The notes beneath the pieces are model-generated. The model was not told the origin of the DNA. It worked only from the letters and a program-made list of their open reading frames with translations, and did no database searches. Source: CAYWEM01 sp964457225 (GTDB lineage Bacteria; Acidobacteriota; Aminicenantia; UBA2199). From it: a DNA stretch of 64,000 bases. The number at the start of each line of letters is the position of its first letter. Positions within the stretch are counted from its first letter, which is position 1. The stretch spans positions 1-64,000 of the forward strand of contig CAYWEM010000006.1 in NCBI GenBank assembly GCA_964457225.1, in the 5' to 3' direction. A program made the position numbers and the translations under genes. Of this stretch, positions 43,821 through 52,153 are shown in pieces.

Positions 43821-44770
43821 TGCTGAAGATCGCTTATCACCCGGGTTATTTCCTGGACTGCATCTTCCCGGCTGCCTTTGAAAAAGAAACCGGCGGCATG
43901 CGGATGCCCGCCTCCCCCGAAAAAGAGTGCCGTATCCCTGGCCATCGCCCCGCTTCTTGAGCGGACTGAGACCCGGTAGAATTTTCTGGAAATCTCCTTG
44001 AGAAAAACCGTAACCTCAACTCCGACAATTGAGCGGGCCACGGCGATGATATCCTCGGTCTCAATCTGCTGCAAATCAATCCGGCCCAGAAAATTTCTGC
44101 GCAGTTCACAGAAAGCAACCCGGCCGGAAAGTTCAAGCCTCAGAGTGGAGAGCACTTGGGCCATGATCCTTATCTTGTCGGGCGTATTTGAATTGAACAG
44201 CAGATCATTGACTTCCACCGGGATGATTCCGCCCCGCTTGATCAGGTCGGCGGCAATGAGCAGAGAGCGTTCATTCGTATTGGAGTACTTGAAAGAACCG
44301 GTATCCGAGGCAATAGCCGCATAGAGATTGAAACAGATCTCCCGGTCGAAATCAATCCCCAGTTCGACACCCAACTGGTAAATCAATTCACCTACAGCGC
44401 CCGCCTCAGGGACCACCCAGTTGAGATCGGCCGGACTTGAACCTGCCTGGTGGTGGTCAATGCAAATGGTGAAATAGTTCTGCAGGTTTTTTTGACCGGT
44501 CCGTTCTCCGGTATCTCCTTCAACCAGCACGACTGCTGAAAAATCAAGCGGAAATATCTGTCCGTACTCGATCATCTCGTAGCCCGGCAGCGTGTTTATC
44601 GGATGCGGTGCCTGATCTGAATTGATATAAGCAACCTTTTTTCCGATCTGTTGCAACATGCGCATCAGGGCCAGGCCGCTGCCGATCGAGTCGGCATCCG
44701 GTCGGATGTGCGAAGTGATAACTATTGAATCCAGTTCGCGTAATTTATCCGCAATTGTTCTCGCGTTCAA
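43817..44770 (-). CDS. nrnA: DHH/DHHA1 phosphoesterase (NrnA-type oligoribonuclease/pAp phosphatase)
   Basis: 317 residues. The DHH domain has SHIRPDADSIGSG, VEGDTGERTG and IDHHQAG, the metal ligands of the family; the DHHA1 domain ends GGGGHPHAAGFF. NrnA degrades short RNA oligomers and 3'-phosphoadenosine 5'-phosphate. It sits between rbfA and truB with 4-bp overlaps to both, as is common. Confidence 0.94.
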   Translation of the reverse strand: MNARTIADKLRELDSIVITSHIRPDADSIGSGLALMRMLQQIGKKVAYINSDQAPHPINTLPGYEMIEYGQIFPLDFSAVVLVEGDTGERTGQKNLQNYFTICIDHHQAGSSPADLNWVVPEAGAVGELIYQLGVELGIDFDREICFNLYAAIASDTGSFKYSNTNERSLLIAADLIKRGGIIPVEVNDLLFNSNTPDKIRIMAQVLSTLRLELSGRVAFCELRRNFLGRIDLQQIETEDIIAVARSIVGVEVTVFLKEISRKFYRVSVRSRSGAMARDTALFFGGGGHPHAAGFFFKGSREDAVQEITRVISDLQQ

Positions 44771-45096
44771 ATGGAACTTCCTTGTCCGGCCTCATCGCCG
44801 GTACCGCTGTAAACCGTTTGATCTGGCATCGCGAAGCTGATTTGGGGGACGTATTTCAGAAACATTTTCCTGGCCACCCGGCTGCGTATGAAGCCCCGGG
44901 CTCGTTCCAGGGATTCTTCGGGCAGCCCCCCCCCGGCCGGAGAAACAACGAAAACAACGGCAGAACGTAAATCAGGGCTGACATCCACGTTCAGTACAAT
45001 CAGTGAAGTCAGTTCCGGATCGGAAATCTCGCGAGTAAATATTTCAGCCAGGCATTGCCTCAGAGTGCTGGCGAACTTGGCCCGGCGATGACTCAT
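44767..45096 (-). CDS. rbfA: Ribosome-binding factor A
   Basis: 109 residues. The KH-like fold is visible as RRAKFASTLRQCLAEIF, then SLIVLNVDVSPDLRSAVVFV and FIRSRVARKMFLKYVP. RbfA assists maturation of the 16S rRNA 5' end in 30S subunits. It overlaps both neighbours by 4 bp. Confidence 0.95.
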   Translation of the reverse strand: MSHRRAKFASTLRQCLAEIFTREISDPELTSLIVLNVDVSPDLRSAVVFVVSPAGGGLPEESLERARGFIRSRVARKMFLKYVPQISFAMPDQTVYSGTGDEAGQGSSI

Positions 45097-45374
45097 GGTT
45101 GGAAATCCACGCTGGTCTGGATCACGCGCAGGTCATATGAGGCAACTAACTCGTCAATCCGGTGGAAGACCGCAGTTAATAAAGCTTTTTCCATGCTAAC
45201 CGCCGCAATCGTCAACTGTCCTTTTTGCCAGAGATCATGAAAACCGGTTTCACACACAGATACGTTGAATTTGGAGCGCAGGCGGTTTTTCAGACTCTGA
45301 ACAATACGCCTCTTTTCTTTCAGGCTGTGTGCCCCGGCCAGGTGAAAATCCAGGATCATTATACCAATGGTCAC
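45093..45374 (-). CDS. DUF503-family protein (YlxP-like)
   Basis: 93 residues with the family start TIGIMILDFHLAGAHSLKEKRRIVQSLKNRLRSKFNVSV. It is often found between infB and rbfA; a role in ribosome assembly is suspected but not established. It overlaps infB and rbfA by 4 bp each. Confidence 0.93.
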   Translation of the reverse strand: MTIGIMILDFHLAGAHSLKEKRRIVQSLKNRLRSKFNVSVCETGFHDLWQKGQLTIAAVSMEKALLTAVFHRIDELVASYDLRVIQTSVDFQP

Positions 45375-47905
45375 ACTACTTTGCTGGTTTCGTAAACTTC
45401 CAGGAAATCTCCGACTTCAATATCGTTAAAATTCTTTATCTTGATGCCGCATTCCGTACCGGCCCTGACCTCGGAGACTTCGTCCTTGACCCGCTTCAGG
45501 GTTTCCAGATTTCCTTCAAAAACCAGGTCTCCGCCCCTGATGACTTTAATCTTGGCCTTATTGCTGACTCTGCCTTCCCTAACTATGCATCCGGCCACGT
45601 TGCCGCTCTTGGCAATCTTGAATACCTGCAGTACTTCGACTTTTCCAACCAGGACATCTCGATATTCAGGCTCTATGGCTCCGTTAATGGCCAGTTCGAT
45701 TTCCTCGATAAGGTGATAAATCACATTGTAAAGCTTCACCTCGACCTGCTCCCGCTTGGCCAGAGCCAAGATCTTCTGCGGAGCCTTGACGTTAAAGCCC
45801 AGGATTATGGCATTGGTGGTCGATGCCAGCAAGACATCACCCTCGGTGATGTTTCCGACTCCCTTGTAGTTGACCTCGATTTTGAAATTATCACGGTTCT
45901 TTTTGGCCAACAGAGCTTCCAGCACTTCAGCTGAACCAAATGTGTCGGCCTTGATCAAAACCGAGAAGGACTGGACTTTTTTCTGCTCGACCATCTGGAA
46001 AAGATTCTGCAGGTTTACTCTCTTTTCAGCCTGAACGTCCTTGCTCTTGATCTCCCGGCATTGATTACGACGCAAATCAACTATTTTCCTGGATTTTTCC
46101 GGATCATTGACCACCTGAAAAAGGTCACCGGCCTCGGGCACGCTTTCAAAACCCATTACTTCCACCGGATCGGCAATGCCTGCAGAAGGAATCGGTTGAC
46201 CGCGATCGTTGAAAATCGACTTGACCTTGCCCAGGGAGTTACCGCAAACGAAATGATCTCCCTTGCGCAGCACTCCGTGCTGAATCAGAACCGTGGCCAT
46301 GGGACCAAGTTGACTGTCCAGGCGGGATTCTATGATCGTACCCCGGGCCGGAATAGCCGCATAGGCCTTCAATTCCTGCAAATCGGCGACCAGGTGAATC
46401 ATCTCCAGCAGGCTGTCGATGTTCTGGTTCATTTTGGCCGATATTTCCACTGAAACCACGTCACCGCCCCAGTCTTCAAGAATCAGGTTGTGCTTGGACA
46501 ATTCCATTTTAACCTTGTCCGGGGCGGCTCCATGCAGGTCTATCTTGTTAATGGCGACTATAATGGGAACTTCTGCGGCCCTGGCATGGTGAATCGCTTC
46601 GATGGTCTGGGGTTGAACTCCGTCATTGGCGGCCACGACCAGAATTACCAGGTCAGTCACCTTGGCCCCCCTGGCCCGCAGGTTGGTAAATGCCTCATGA
46701 CCCGGAGTGTCAACAAAAACGACTTCCTTGTCTTTCACCCGGACCTTGTAGGCGCCGATTCTCTGGGTGATTCCACCTGCTTCCTTTTCAGCAACCCGGG
46801 TTTTCCTGATGGTATCGAGCAAGGTGGTTTTACCATGATCAACATGCCCCATAACCGTAACCACCGGCGGCCGGGGCACTTTTACATCAGCGTATTCACT
46901 GATGTAGGAATTGAAAAGATAATCTTCGAATTTGTCGATTTCTATGGAAACTCCGATTTCCCGGCACAGGGAATCAATATCTTCCACTCCCATGAACTGA
47001 TTGGGCTGGTACAGCAGATTCAGCTTCTGCAGGCATTCTTCAAAATCACGAAACTTGATGCCTAGTTTTTCCGCCATTTCCTTGGCAGTGCAAAAATCAG
47101 GCACGTGAACACTTTCCGGAAGTTCAAGAGCAGCCAGGTTTCTTTCCCTTCTTTCTTCGGCCGCAGCCTGGGCCGCCTGCTTGGCCAGGGCCCGTGATTT
47201 GCCCGGCTTGCCCGAGCGCTTCACACCCCTTTGCTGTCGAGGAGGAGCATAAGTTTTCCTGACCGCCGAAGGCGATTCCATCTCAGCCCGTCTTTTGACC
47301 TCAGGTTCAGTTTTTCTTGGTTTTGCAGCAGGCTGGGATTCCTGCAGTTTATCTGCCTGAACCACCGGTTCCACGTGCTTGGGCGGAATGGGAACAGGAG
47401 TTTTCCTTTCAGGCTGCCTGGGTTGAATTTTCCTGGGGGGTTCAGTTTGCGGGATTACCTGCACCTTAACCGGCTCACTGGTTTCCTCCCGGGTCGCAGA
47501 ATCAGGTTCGGCCTTTTTGGGAATCACCCCGGAAACTTCCTTTTTGCTTTTCGGCATTCTTTCAGGTGCGATTTCAGGGGTTTTTTCAGTTTTTTCTTTT
47601 ACCTTTTCTTCAACCGTCTCAACAGGAGGAGCAGTTTCCTCTTCAACCTGATCCTGCTGTTCCGGAAGAGCTTCTTCCTTCAAGCTTTTCTTCCGTTTCA
47701 GTTCATTCTCAAACTGCTCAAATTCACGCTTCAGAGCCGCAAACTCTGATTCATCCTGGCTCAACCTGCGTAATAATTCCAGCTGCTCGTCGTTTATGAC
47801 AGATGAGTGGGATTTAACCGGAAGATCAATCTTTTCCAGAAAGAACATGGCCAATTTATTAGCAATTTTAAATTGTTTGGTGGCTTCATGTAACTTAATA
47901 CTCAC
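45371..47905 (-). CDS. infB: Translation initiation factor IF-2
   Basis: 844 residues. An N-terminal helical IF2_N-like region, then a long charged, proline-rich linker (about 75-240), a second IF2_N domain (near 265), the G domain from about 345 (GHVDHGKTTLLDTIRK, DTPGHEAFTNLRARGA, NKIDL), and the C-terminal beta-barrels. It delivers initiator tRNA to the ribosome. The start codon is GTG 47905, preceded by GGAGGA. It lies 15 bp after nusA, in one operon. Confidence 0.98.
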   Translation of the reverse strand: MSIKLHEATKQFKIANKLAMFFLEKIDLPVKSHSSVINDEQLELLRRLSQDESEFAALKREFEQFENELKRKKSLKEEALPEQQDQVEEETAPPVETVEEKVKEKTEKTPEIAPERMPKSKKEVSGVIPKKAEPDSATREETSEPVKVQVIPQTEPPRKIQPRQPERKTPVPIPPKHVEPVVQADKLQESQPAAKPRKTEPEVKRRAEMESPSAVRKTYAPPRQQRGVKRSGKPGKSRALAKQAAQAAAEERRERNLAALELPESVHVPDFCTAKEMAEKLGIKFRDFEECLQKLNLLYQPNQFMGVEDIDSLCREIGVSIEIDKFEDYLFNSYISEYADVKVPRPPVVTVMGHVDHGKTTLLDTIRKTRVAEKEAGGITQRIGAYKVRVKDKEVVFVDTPGHEAFTNLRARGAKVTDLVILVVAANDGVQPQTIEAIHHARAAEVPIIVAINKIDLHGAAPDKVKMELSKHNLILEDWGGDVVSVEISAKMNQNIDSLLEMIHLVADLQELKAYAAIPARGTIIESRLDSQLGPMATVLIQHGVLRKGDHFVCGNSLGKVKSIFNDRGQPIPSAGIADPVEVMGFESVPEAGDLFQVVNDPEKSRKIVDLRRNQCREIKSKDVQAEKRVNLQNLFQMVEQKKVQSFSVLIKADTFGSAEVLEALLAKKNRDNFKIEVNYKGVGNITEGDVLLASTTNAIILGFNVKAPQKILALAKREQVEVKLYNVIYHLIEEIELAINGAIEPEYRDVLVGKVEVLQVFKIAKSGNVAGCIVREGRVSNKAKIKVIRGGDLVFEGNLETLKRVKDEVSEVRAGTECGIKIKNFNDIEVGDFLEVYETSKVV

Positions 47906-47920
47906 TATGATTCCTCCAGG

Positions 47921-48985
47921 CTATCTGTATTTCCTTCTGTCTTCAAGCTGATCGTCCTGCCTGCGATTGGCGATGCGGATATCCCACTTGGTCAGTTTGG
48001 ACGCAAGCTTGATATTGATCCCTTTTTTACCTATGGCCGCAGACAAAGAATCTTCCTTGACCGTAACTTCGGCCACCTGGTTCTGACGGTCGAGTACAAC
48101 CACTTTCAGGACTTCGGCCGGAGTCATGGAAGATGCAATAAAACGTTCCGGAACCTGGTTCCAGGCAATGACATCAATTCTTTCTCCGCGCAATTCCTTG
48201 GTCACGGCCAGTATCCGGTTGCCGTTCATTCCGACAATGGCGCCGACCGGGTCGACATTTTTATCATTGGAAAAAACAGCCACCTTGGATTTAGCTCCAG
48301 GCTCACGGGCAATACCCCAGATACCGACGATTCCCTCGGCAACTTCCGGAACTTCCATGCGGATTAGTTCTCCGACGAAATCGTTCATGTACCTGGTGGC
48401 CAGGATCAGGGGACCCTTTCCTTCAGGAAACACTCTTTTTATCAGAACCTTGATGATTTCCCCGCGTCGAAAATGATCAAGCGGAGAAACCTCTTTCGGC
48501 GGCAGGACAGCTTCAGCGCTTTCCAGGCCGATGATGATGTTGCCGTTTTCTATCCGCCTGACATCCCCTGATTGCAGTGAACCGGTCAAAGGTTCGTAAA
48601 TGTCGAATATTTTCTGTTGTTCAGCCTTGGTTATCTTGTTCAGAATAATCTGCTTGGCAGATTGGGCAGCCACCCGGCCCAGCATTTCACCGGACAGGTA
48701 AATCCTGATTTCATCTCCCTCCCGGGCCTTGGAATCATGTTTAAGCGCTTCTTTCCAGGCTATTTCCCGGTCGGGATCCTGCACATCCTTGACCACTGTT
48801 TTGAGTGTATAGACTTTGATCTGGCCTAATTCCTCATCGATCTCAACCTGGATTTCGGCATCGGGGTGAAAGTATTTCTTAGAAACTACCAGCAGGGCTT
48901 CCTGAATGGCGGCGAAAGAAATCTTGGGATCTATCCCTCTTTCTTTGCTGATCTGCAGTATGTTTTTCAACAAATCGTCCGCCAT
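47921..48985 (-). CDS. nusA: Transcription termination/antitermination factor NusA
   Basis: 354 residues: the N-terminal RNA polymerase-binding domain (1-125), S1 domain (about 135-200), KH1 and KH2 (about 200-345; IVGMNGNRILAV and AAIGKKGINIKLASKL). No C-terminal acidic repeats, as in most bacteria outside the gammaproteobacteria. It binds RNA polymerase and influences pausing and termination. It heads the operon. The gene rimP, which usually precedes nusA, is missing; a divergent secreted-protein gene takes its place. Confidence 0.97.
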   Translation of the reverse strand: MADDLLKNILQISKERGIDPKISFAAIQEALLVVSKKYFHPDAEIQVEIDEELGQIKVYTLKTVVKDVQDPDREIAWKEALKHDSKAREGDEIRIYLSGEMLGRVAAQSAKQIILNKITKAEQQKIFDIYEPLTGSLQSGDVRRIENGNIIIGLESAEAVLPPKEVSPLDHFRRGEIIKVLIKRVFPEGKGPLILATRYMNDFVGELIRMEVPEVAEGIVGIWGIAREPGAKSKVAVFSNDKNVDPVGAIVGMNGNRILAVTKELRGERIDVIAWNQVPERFIASSMTPAEVLKVVVLDRQNQVAEVTVKEDSLSAAIGKKGINIKLASKLTKWDIRIANRRQDDQLEDRRKYR

Positions 48986-49022
48986 GCATTTGCCTCAATT
49001 CGTTCATATTTAAGAAATATTG

Positions 49023-49051
49023 ATTATAAAGGATTAAAGCCTAAAAAGCAA
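49023..49051 (-). promoter_or_regulatory. Sigma-70-like promoter of the nusA-infB-truB operon
   Basis: TTGCTT, 17 bp, perfect TATAAT on the minus strand; a leader of about 30 nt follows with GAGG before the nusA ATG. The same AT-rich core reads TATAAA on the plus strand and could also serve the divergent gene. Confidence 0.65.
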
Positions 49052-49104
49052 ATCCGCTTAAGGCTTGCCAGTAAACGCGCCAGGAGGTAAAATGACCCCA
49101 TCCG

Positions 49105-49728
49105 ATGAAAAATATAAACACGAGAATCATTTTTTCCGCCTTGCTTGGCATCATCCTGAATGCCGGGATTATCAGCCAAACCGGGTTTTCCGACAGAACT
49201 CCCCTGCAAAGGGAACTCCTTTTTGAAAACAGTGATTTTGAGCTGGGTGACCTGACCAACTGGCAGGCCACCGGAAGCGCCTTTGATTGTCAGCCCACAA
49301 TGGGAGACAATCCGATGGCCAGGGGACGCGGCCAGTCAGCCAACCACCAGGGCGATTTCTGGATCGGAACTTTTGAGTGCTACAACGGAGTCAGCGGCAG
49401 CCCGGGTTCCATCCAGGGCGACCAGGCGGTCGGCACTCTGACTTCCATACCTTTCGTCATCAAGCATTCGTTGATATCTTTCCTGATCGGCGGGGGCATG
49501 GAAATAGAAAGAATCCACGTTGCCCTGCTGGTTGAAGGCCAGGAAGTACTGAGGGCGACCGGACGAAGCAGCAGCGGTGAAAGCCAGGAAACCATGGAAC
49601 CCGAGATATGGTCAGTCAAGCCCTGGCTGGGAAAGACCGCCCGGATAGTAATCCGCGACCTGGTGTCTGAACCGGATTCATGGGGTCACATCAACGTTGA
49701 TCACTTTCATTACCTGATATTGGAATGA
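49105..49728 (+). CDS. Secreted stand-alone domain like the beta-sandwich of fructan-degrading enzymes
   Basis: 207 residues with a signal peptide. The sequence LFENSDFELGDLTNWQATGSAF, then SANHQGDFWIGTFECYNG, VGTLTSIPFVIKHSLISFLIGGG and WSVKPWLGKTARIVIRDL, ending WGHINVDHFHYLIL, matches the jelly-roll domain attached to GH32 levanases, here on its own. Probably carbohydrate-binding. A start problem exists: AGGAGG at 49082 is well placed for an out-of-frame ATG at 49092 (43 codons, ending 49223), while the ATG of this gene (49105) lies 17 nt away. The signal peptide supports 49105. Confidence 0.7.
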   Translation: MKNINTRIIFSALLGIILNAGIISQTGFSDRTPLQRELLFENSDFELGDLTNWQATGSAFDCQPTMGDNPMARGRGQSANHQGDFWIGTFECYNGVSGSPGSIQGDQAVGTLTSIPFVIKHSLISFLIGGGMEIERIHVALLVEGQEVLRATGRSSSGESQETMEPEIWSVKPWLGKTARIVIRDLVSEPDSWGHINVDHFHYLILE

Positions 49729-49770
49729 TTTAACTGAAGCGCGGCGACCTTCTTCTTGCCTGCGCCGGAA

Positions 49771-50694
49771 TCAAAAGACCAGTGACAATGATATGCCGAA
49801 GCCGCCGTTACGTCCCAGGTAGGGTGAAAAGGAAAACGCGTTGTTTCTTTCGCGGTGACGGGAAAGCACCAGGCGACCGATGGCGTAACCCGCCACAGCG
49901 GCAATAAAAACATCGGAAATCCAGTGCAGATCTTCGGTGATGGTGGCCATGCCGGCCAGACCCGCGACTGAATAGCACAAGGCCGGAAGCAGAATCCCCT
50001 TGCCGTGGCGGGAGGCTACTACCGTGGCCAGGCTCCAGATGGTGATGGTATGACCGGAGGCAAAGGCATCGTACCTGGCCCACTGGCCTTCTTCATAACG
50101 TTTGAAAAAAGCTGAAGGCCCGAACCATTCATCCCGGCCATGATCCCAGGAAGGCCTCTGCCGGCCGGTCAGATGCTTGACCAGCTGGATAACCACGAAA
50201 GAATGAAGCATGGCCTGGATGGCCAGAACCCCGGTATCAACGGTGTACTTACTGCCGCTGATCCAGCCTGCCGGCAGGAACGCCAGGGCAGCCAGCCAGG
50301 ACCAGCCCTGGCACAATTCTGAAAAAAATGGGCTCCAGCGATCCACCAAGGGGTTGTTCGCCTGGAATTCCTTGATATTTTTATATATACCTTCGTCGTT
50401 TTTTATCATCAGCCAGGTGATCGCTCCCAGTCCGCCAAGAACCAGCAAGTCCCCGAAATCGACGCGCCCCAGTGAAGCATAAATTGCGGCATGATCCCCC
50501 GGGAAATAGCCGAAGGAAACCGGGGATTTTTGCTTTTTTTGTAATTCATCAATGATGACGGTTTCCTCTTCCCGGTCAGTCCGGCCATTTGATTCTTCAA
50601 GGCTCTCCTGGGCGGGCAGAACCGGAGTGATAATCAGGCAAACCAGGATTGCGACCAGGAACTTTTTCAGTTTAACACAGTTTGTAAATGACAT
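49771..50694 (-). CDS. PAP2-family phosphatase
   Basis: About 307 residues with a signal/anchor and about five helices. The three active-site motifs are KHLTGRQRP, ASGHTITIWSLAT and ITEDLHWISDVFIAA, in the right order. It dephosphorylates a lipid phosphate in the periplasm, possibly undecaprenyl diphosphate or lipid A. The C-terminus FSPYLGRNGGFGISLSLVF reads like an outer-membrane beta strand, which is unusual. The reading frame is open through the tRNA gene upstream, so the start must be later than the first in-frame codon; ATG 50694 is taken, with a weak Shine-Dalgarno site. Confidence 0.85.
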   Translation of the reverse strand: MSFTNCVKLKKFLVAILVCLIITPVLPAQESLEESNGRTDREEETVIIDELQKKQKSPVSFGYFPGDHAAIYASLGRVDFGDLLVLGGLGAITWLMIKNDEGIYKNIKEFQANNPLVDRWSPFFSELCQGWSWLAALAFLPAGWISGSKYTVDTGVLAIQAMLHSFVVIQLVKHLTGRQRPSWDHGRDEWFGPSAFFKRYEEGQWARYDAFASGHTITIWSLATVVASRHGKGILLPALCYSVAGLAGMATITEDLHWISDVFIAAVAGYAIGRLVLSRHRERNNAFSFSPYLGRNGGFGISLSLVF

Positions 50695-50751
50695 ATGATC
50701 TCTGAGGCAAGGCATAATTGACTTGCGATTATTTTTCCGGGCATGGGAAAA

Positions 50752-50824
50752 TGACCCCTGAAGGAATCGAACCTTCAACCTATTGATTAAGAGTCAATTG
50801 CTCTGCCAATTGAGCTAAGGGGCC
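50752..50824 (-). tRNA. tRNA-Lys (anticodon CUU)
   Basis: A 73-nt cloverleaf on the minus strand. Acceptor GGCCCCT pairs with AGGGGTC (one G-U), D stem GCTC/GAGC, anticodon stem ATTGA/TCAAT with loop CTCTTAA (anticodon CTT, Lys AAG), T stem GAAGG/CCTTC with loop TTCGATT. The discriminator is A and the CCA end is not encoded. Confidence 0.97.
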
Positions 50825-50834
50825 ATTGAAAAGA

Positions 50835-50863
50835 ATTATAACAAATGTACCATTTCAAGTCAA
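50835..50863 (-). promoter_or_regulatory. Promoter of tRNA-Lys
   Basis: TTGACT, 17 bp, TATAAT on the minus strand, 10 nt before the mature tRNA 5' end. Confidence 0.75.
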
Positions 50864-50883
50864 TCGGCTTATAAGTACAGAGC

Positions 50884-50913
50884 TTGCCGGAAGTTGCCCA
50901 AGCAGGATATAAT
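50884..50913 (+). promoter_or_regulatory. Probable promoter of the rhomboid gene
   Basis: TTGCCG, 18 bp, TATAAT, divergent from the tRNA promoter. The leader of about 85 nt contains AAGGAGG at 50935-50941, which is not next to the GTG of the rhomboid gene but near a TTG at 50955 that opens a 22-codon frame overlapping it. Confidence 0.4.
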
Positions 50914-51003
50914 CATCGAAGCCGTAAAAGACTCAAGGAGGCCGCCTGAGAAAGTTGAAGATCGACTTGCTGGGAAAAAGCTTCGGATCATCCGGAAACA
51001 ATC

Positions 51004-51783
51004 GTGTTCATCCCGCTTAAAGACTTTAATCCGACCCGCAGGCCGCCACTGCTGGTCGTCCTGCTTATTCTCCTTAATTGCTCGGTCTTCTTCTACCAGA
51101 GTTGCCTGTCCCGGGAACACCTGAACAACCCCCTGCAGGCTTCCGACCTGCGTTCCCTGGCCTGGCCCTCAAGCTTGGACTATCACGTCATGAAATCAGG
51201 CCTCATTCCGGCTGAACTGGTTCGGCTTAACAGCATGGAAATTCCGGTGGGGCGCGATCAGTGGAACCGGATGGTCTACTATCAACGGCGGGTCCCGCCC
51301 TTCCTGAGTGTTCTCTTCTCAATGTTCATGCACGGTTCCTGGCTGCACCTGCTGGGTAACATGCTTTTTCTGTGGATTTTTGGTGACAATATCGAAGATC
51401 GGTTGGGGATCAACAGGTTTATCTTTTTTTACCTGGTTTGCGGCATCGGCGCCAGCCTGTGCCACGTCCTTTTCAACCTGGGCTCACTGATTCCGGTTAT
51501 CGGCGCCAGTGGCGCAATTTCGGGGATAATGGGAGCTTACCTGGCCCTTTTCCCCACTGCCAGGGTCCGCACCCTGGTCTTTGTATTTTTCCTGGTCACC
51601 ACGGTGGACCTGCCGGCCATGGTATTCCTGGTTGTCTGGTTTCTTTTCCAGTTCCTTTCCGCGGGCCCCGGCTCGGGCATCGCCTGGCTGGCCCATGTTG
51701 GAGGCTTCATCATGGGTTTTTTACTGATACGGTTTTTTCTGCCCGGACGTCCGCTTCCGAGGAAAATGTCTTTTTTCTCCTGA
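51004..51783 (+). CDS. Rhomboid-family intramembrane serine protease
   Basis: 259 residues with about six helices. HGSWLHLLGNMLFLWIFGDN is the helix 2 motif, the catalytic serine is Ser169 in GASGAISG, and the histidine is His231 in LAHVGGF. It cleaves membrane proteins within or near their helices. The start is GTG 51004 since the conserved FIPLKDFNPTRR opening follows directly; the Shine-Dalgarno site is poor. The protein has a longer second loop than the shortest homologues. Confidence 0.93.
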   Translation: MFIPLKDFNPTRRPPLLVVLLILLNCSVFFYQSCLSREHLNNPLQASDLRSLAWPSSLDYHVMKSGLIPAELVRLNSMEIPVGRDQWNRMVYYQRRVPPFLSVLFSMFMHGSWLHLLGNMLFLWIFGDNIEDRLGINRFIFFYLVCGIGASLCHVLFNLGSLIPVIGASGAISGIMGAYLALFPTARVRTLVFVFFLVTTVDLPAMVFLVVWFLFQFLSAGPGSGIAWLAHVGGFIMGFLLIRFFLPGRPLPRKMSFFS

Positions 51784-51843
51784 GCGAAACCTGACCGGCT
51801 TCTGCCGATTGTTCACCGGTTTTTCCTCTTGTTTGAAACAGTT

Positions 51844-52152
51844 TTACTCCCTCGCGGAAGTTTTGAATACAATGCGAAAACCGGAAAAAAAGAACTCAGT
51901 GGGCAGTTCACGTTTCAACACTCCGCTAACGCGGGCTGAACCGCCCCCCCGGGAAAGAAAAGCTTCAAAACGCAGCAGGCTATCCTCATCACCCTGAGCA
52001 AACACTTCGACATCGCCGTTTCCAAGGTTGGCAACCGTGCCCCGGATCCCCAGCTTTTCTGCCTCGAGCCTGGTATAATACCTGAAAGACACCCCCTGGA
52101 CCAGGCCGGAAACAATGTAATGGCGGGTATTTATCGGAGAAGGATCTTTCAT
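51844..52152 (-). CDS. Acylphosphatase
   Basis: 102 residues. Active-site Arg24 in VQGVSFRYYT and Asn42 in GTVANLGNGDVEV are present. It hydrolyses acyl phosphates such as carbamoyl or 1,3-bisphosphoglycerate-type compounds. It is directly downstream of the metallophosphoesterase gene (stop and start adjacent) and probably cotranscribed. Confidence 0.94.
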   Translation of the reverse strand: MKDPSPINTRHYIVSGLVQGVSFRYYTRLEAEKLGIRGTVANLGNGDVEVFAQGDEDSLLRFEAFLSRGGGSARVSGVLKRELPTEFFFSGFRIVFKTSARE

Positions 52153-52153
52153 T

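Noticed and set aside
47231..47749. Open frame of 172 codons on the plus strand.
   Set aside because: It is the opposite strand of the low-complexity linker of infB.
50752..50778. The PAP2 frame is open upstream to 50778.
   Set aside because: That part lies inside tRNA-Lys, so the start was moved to 50694.
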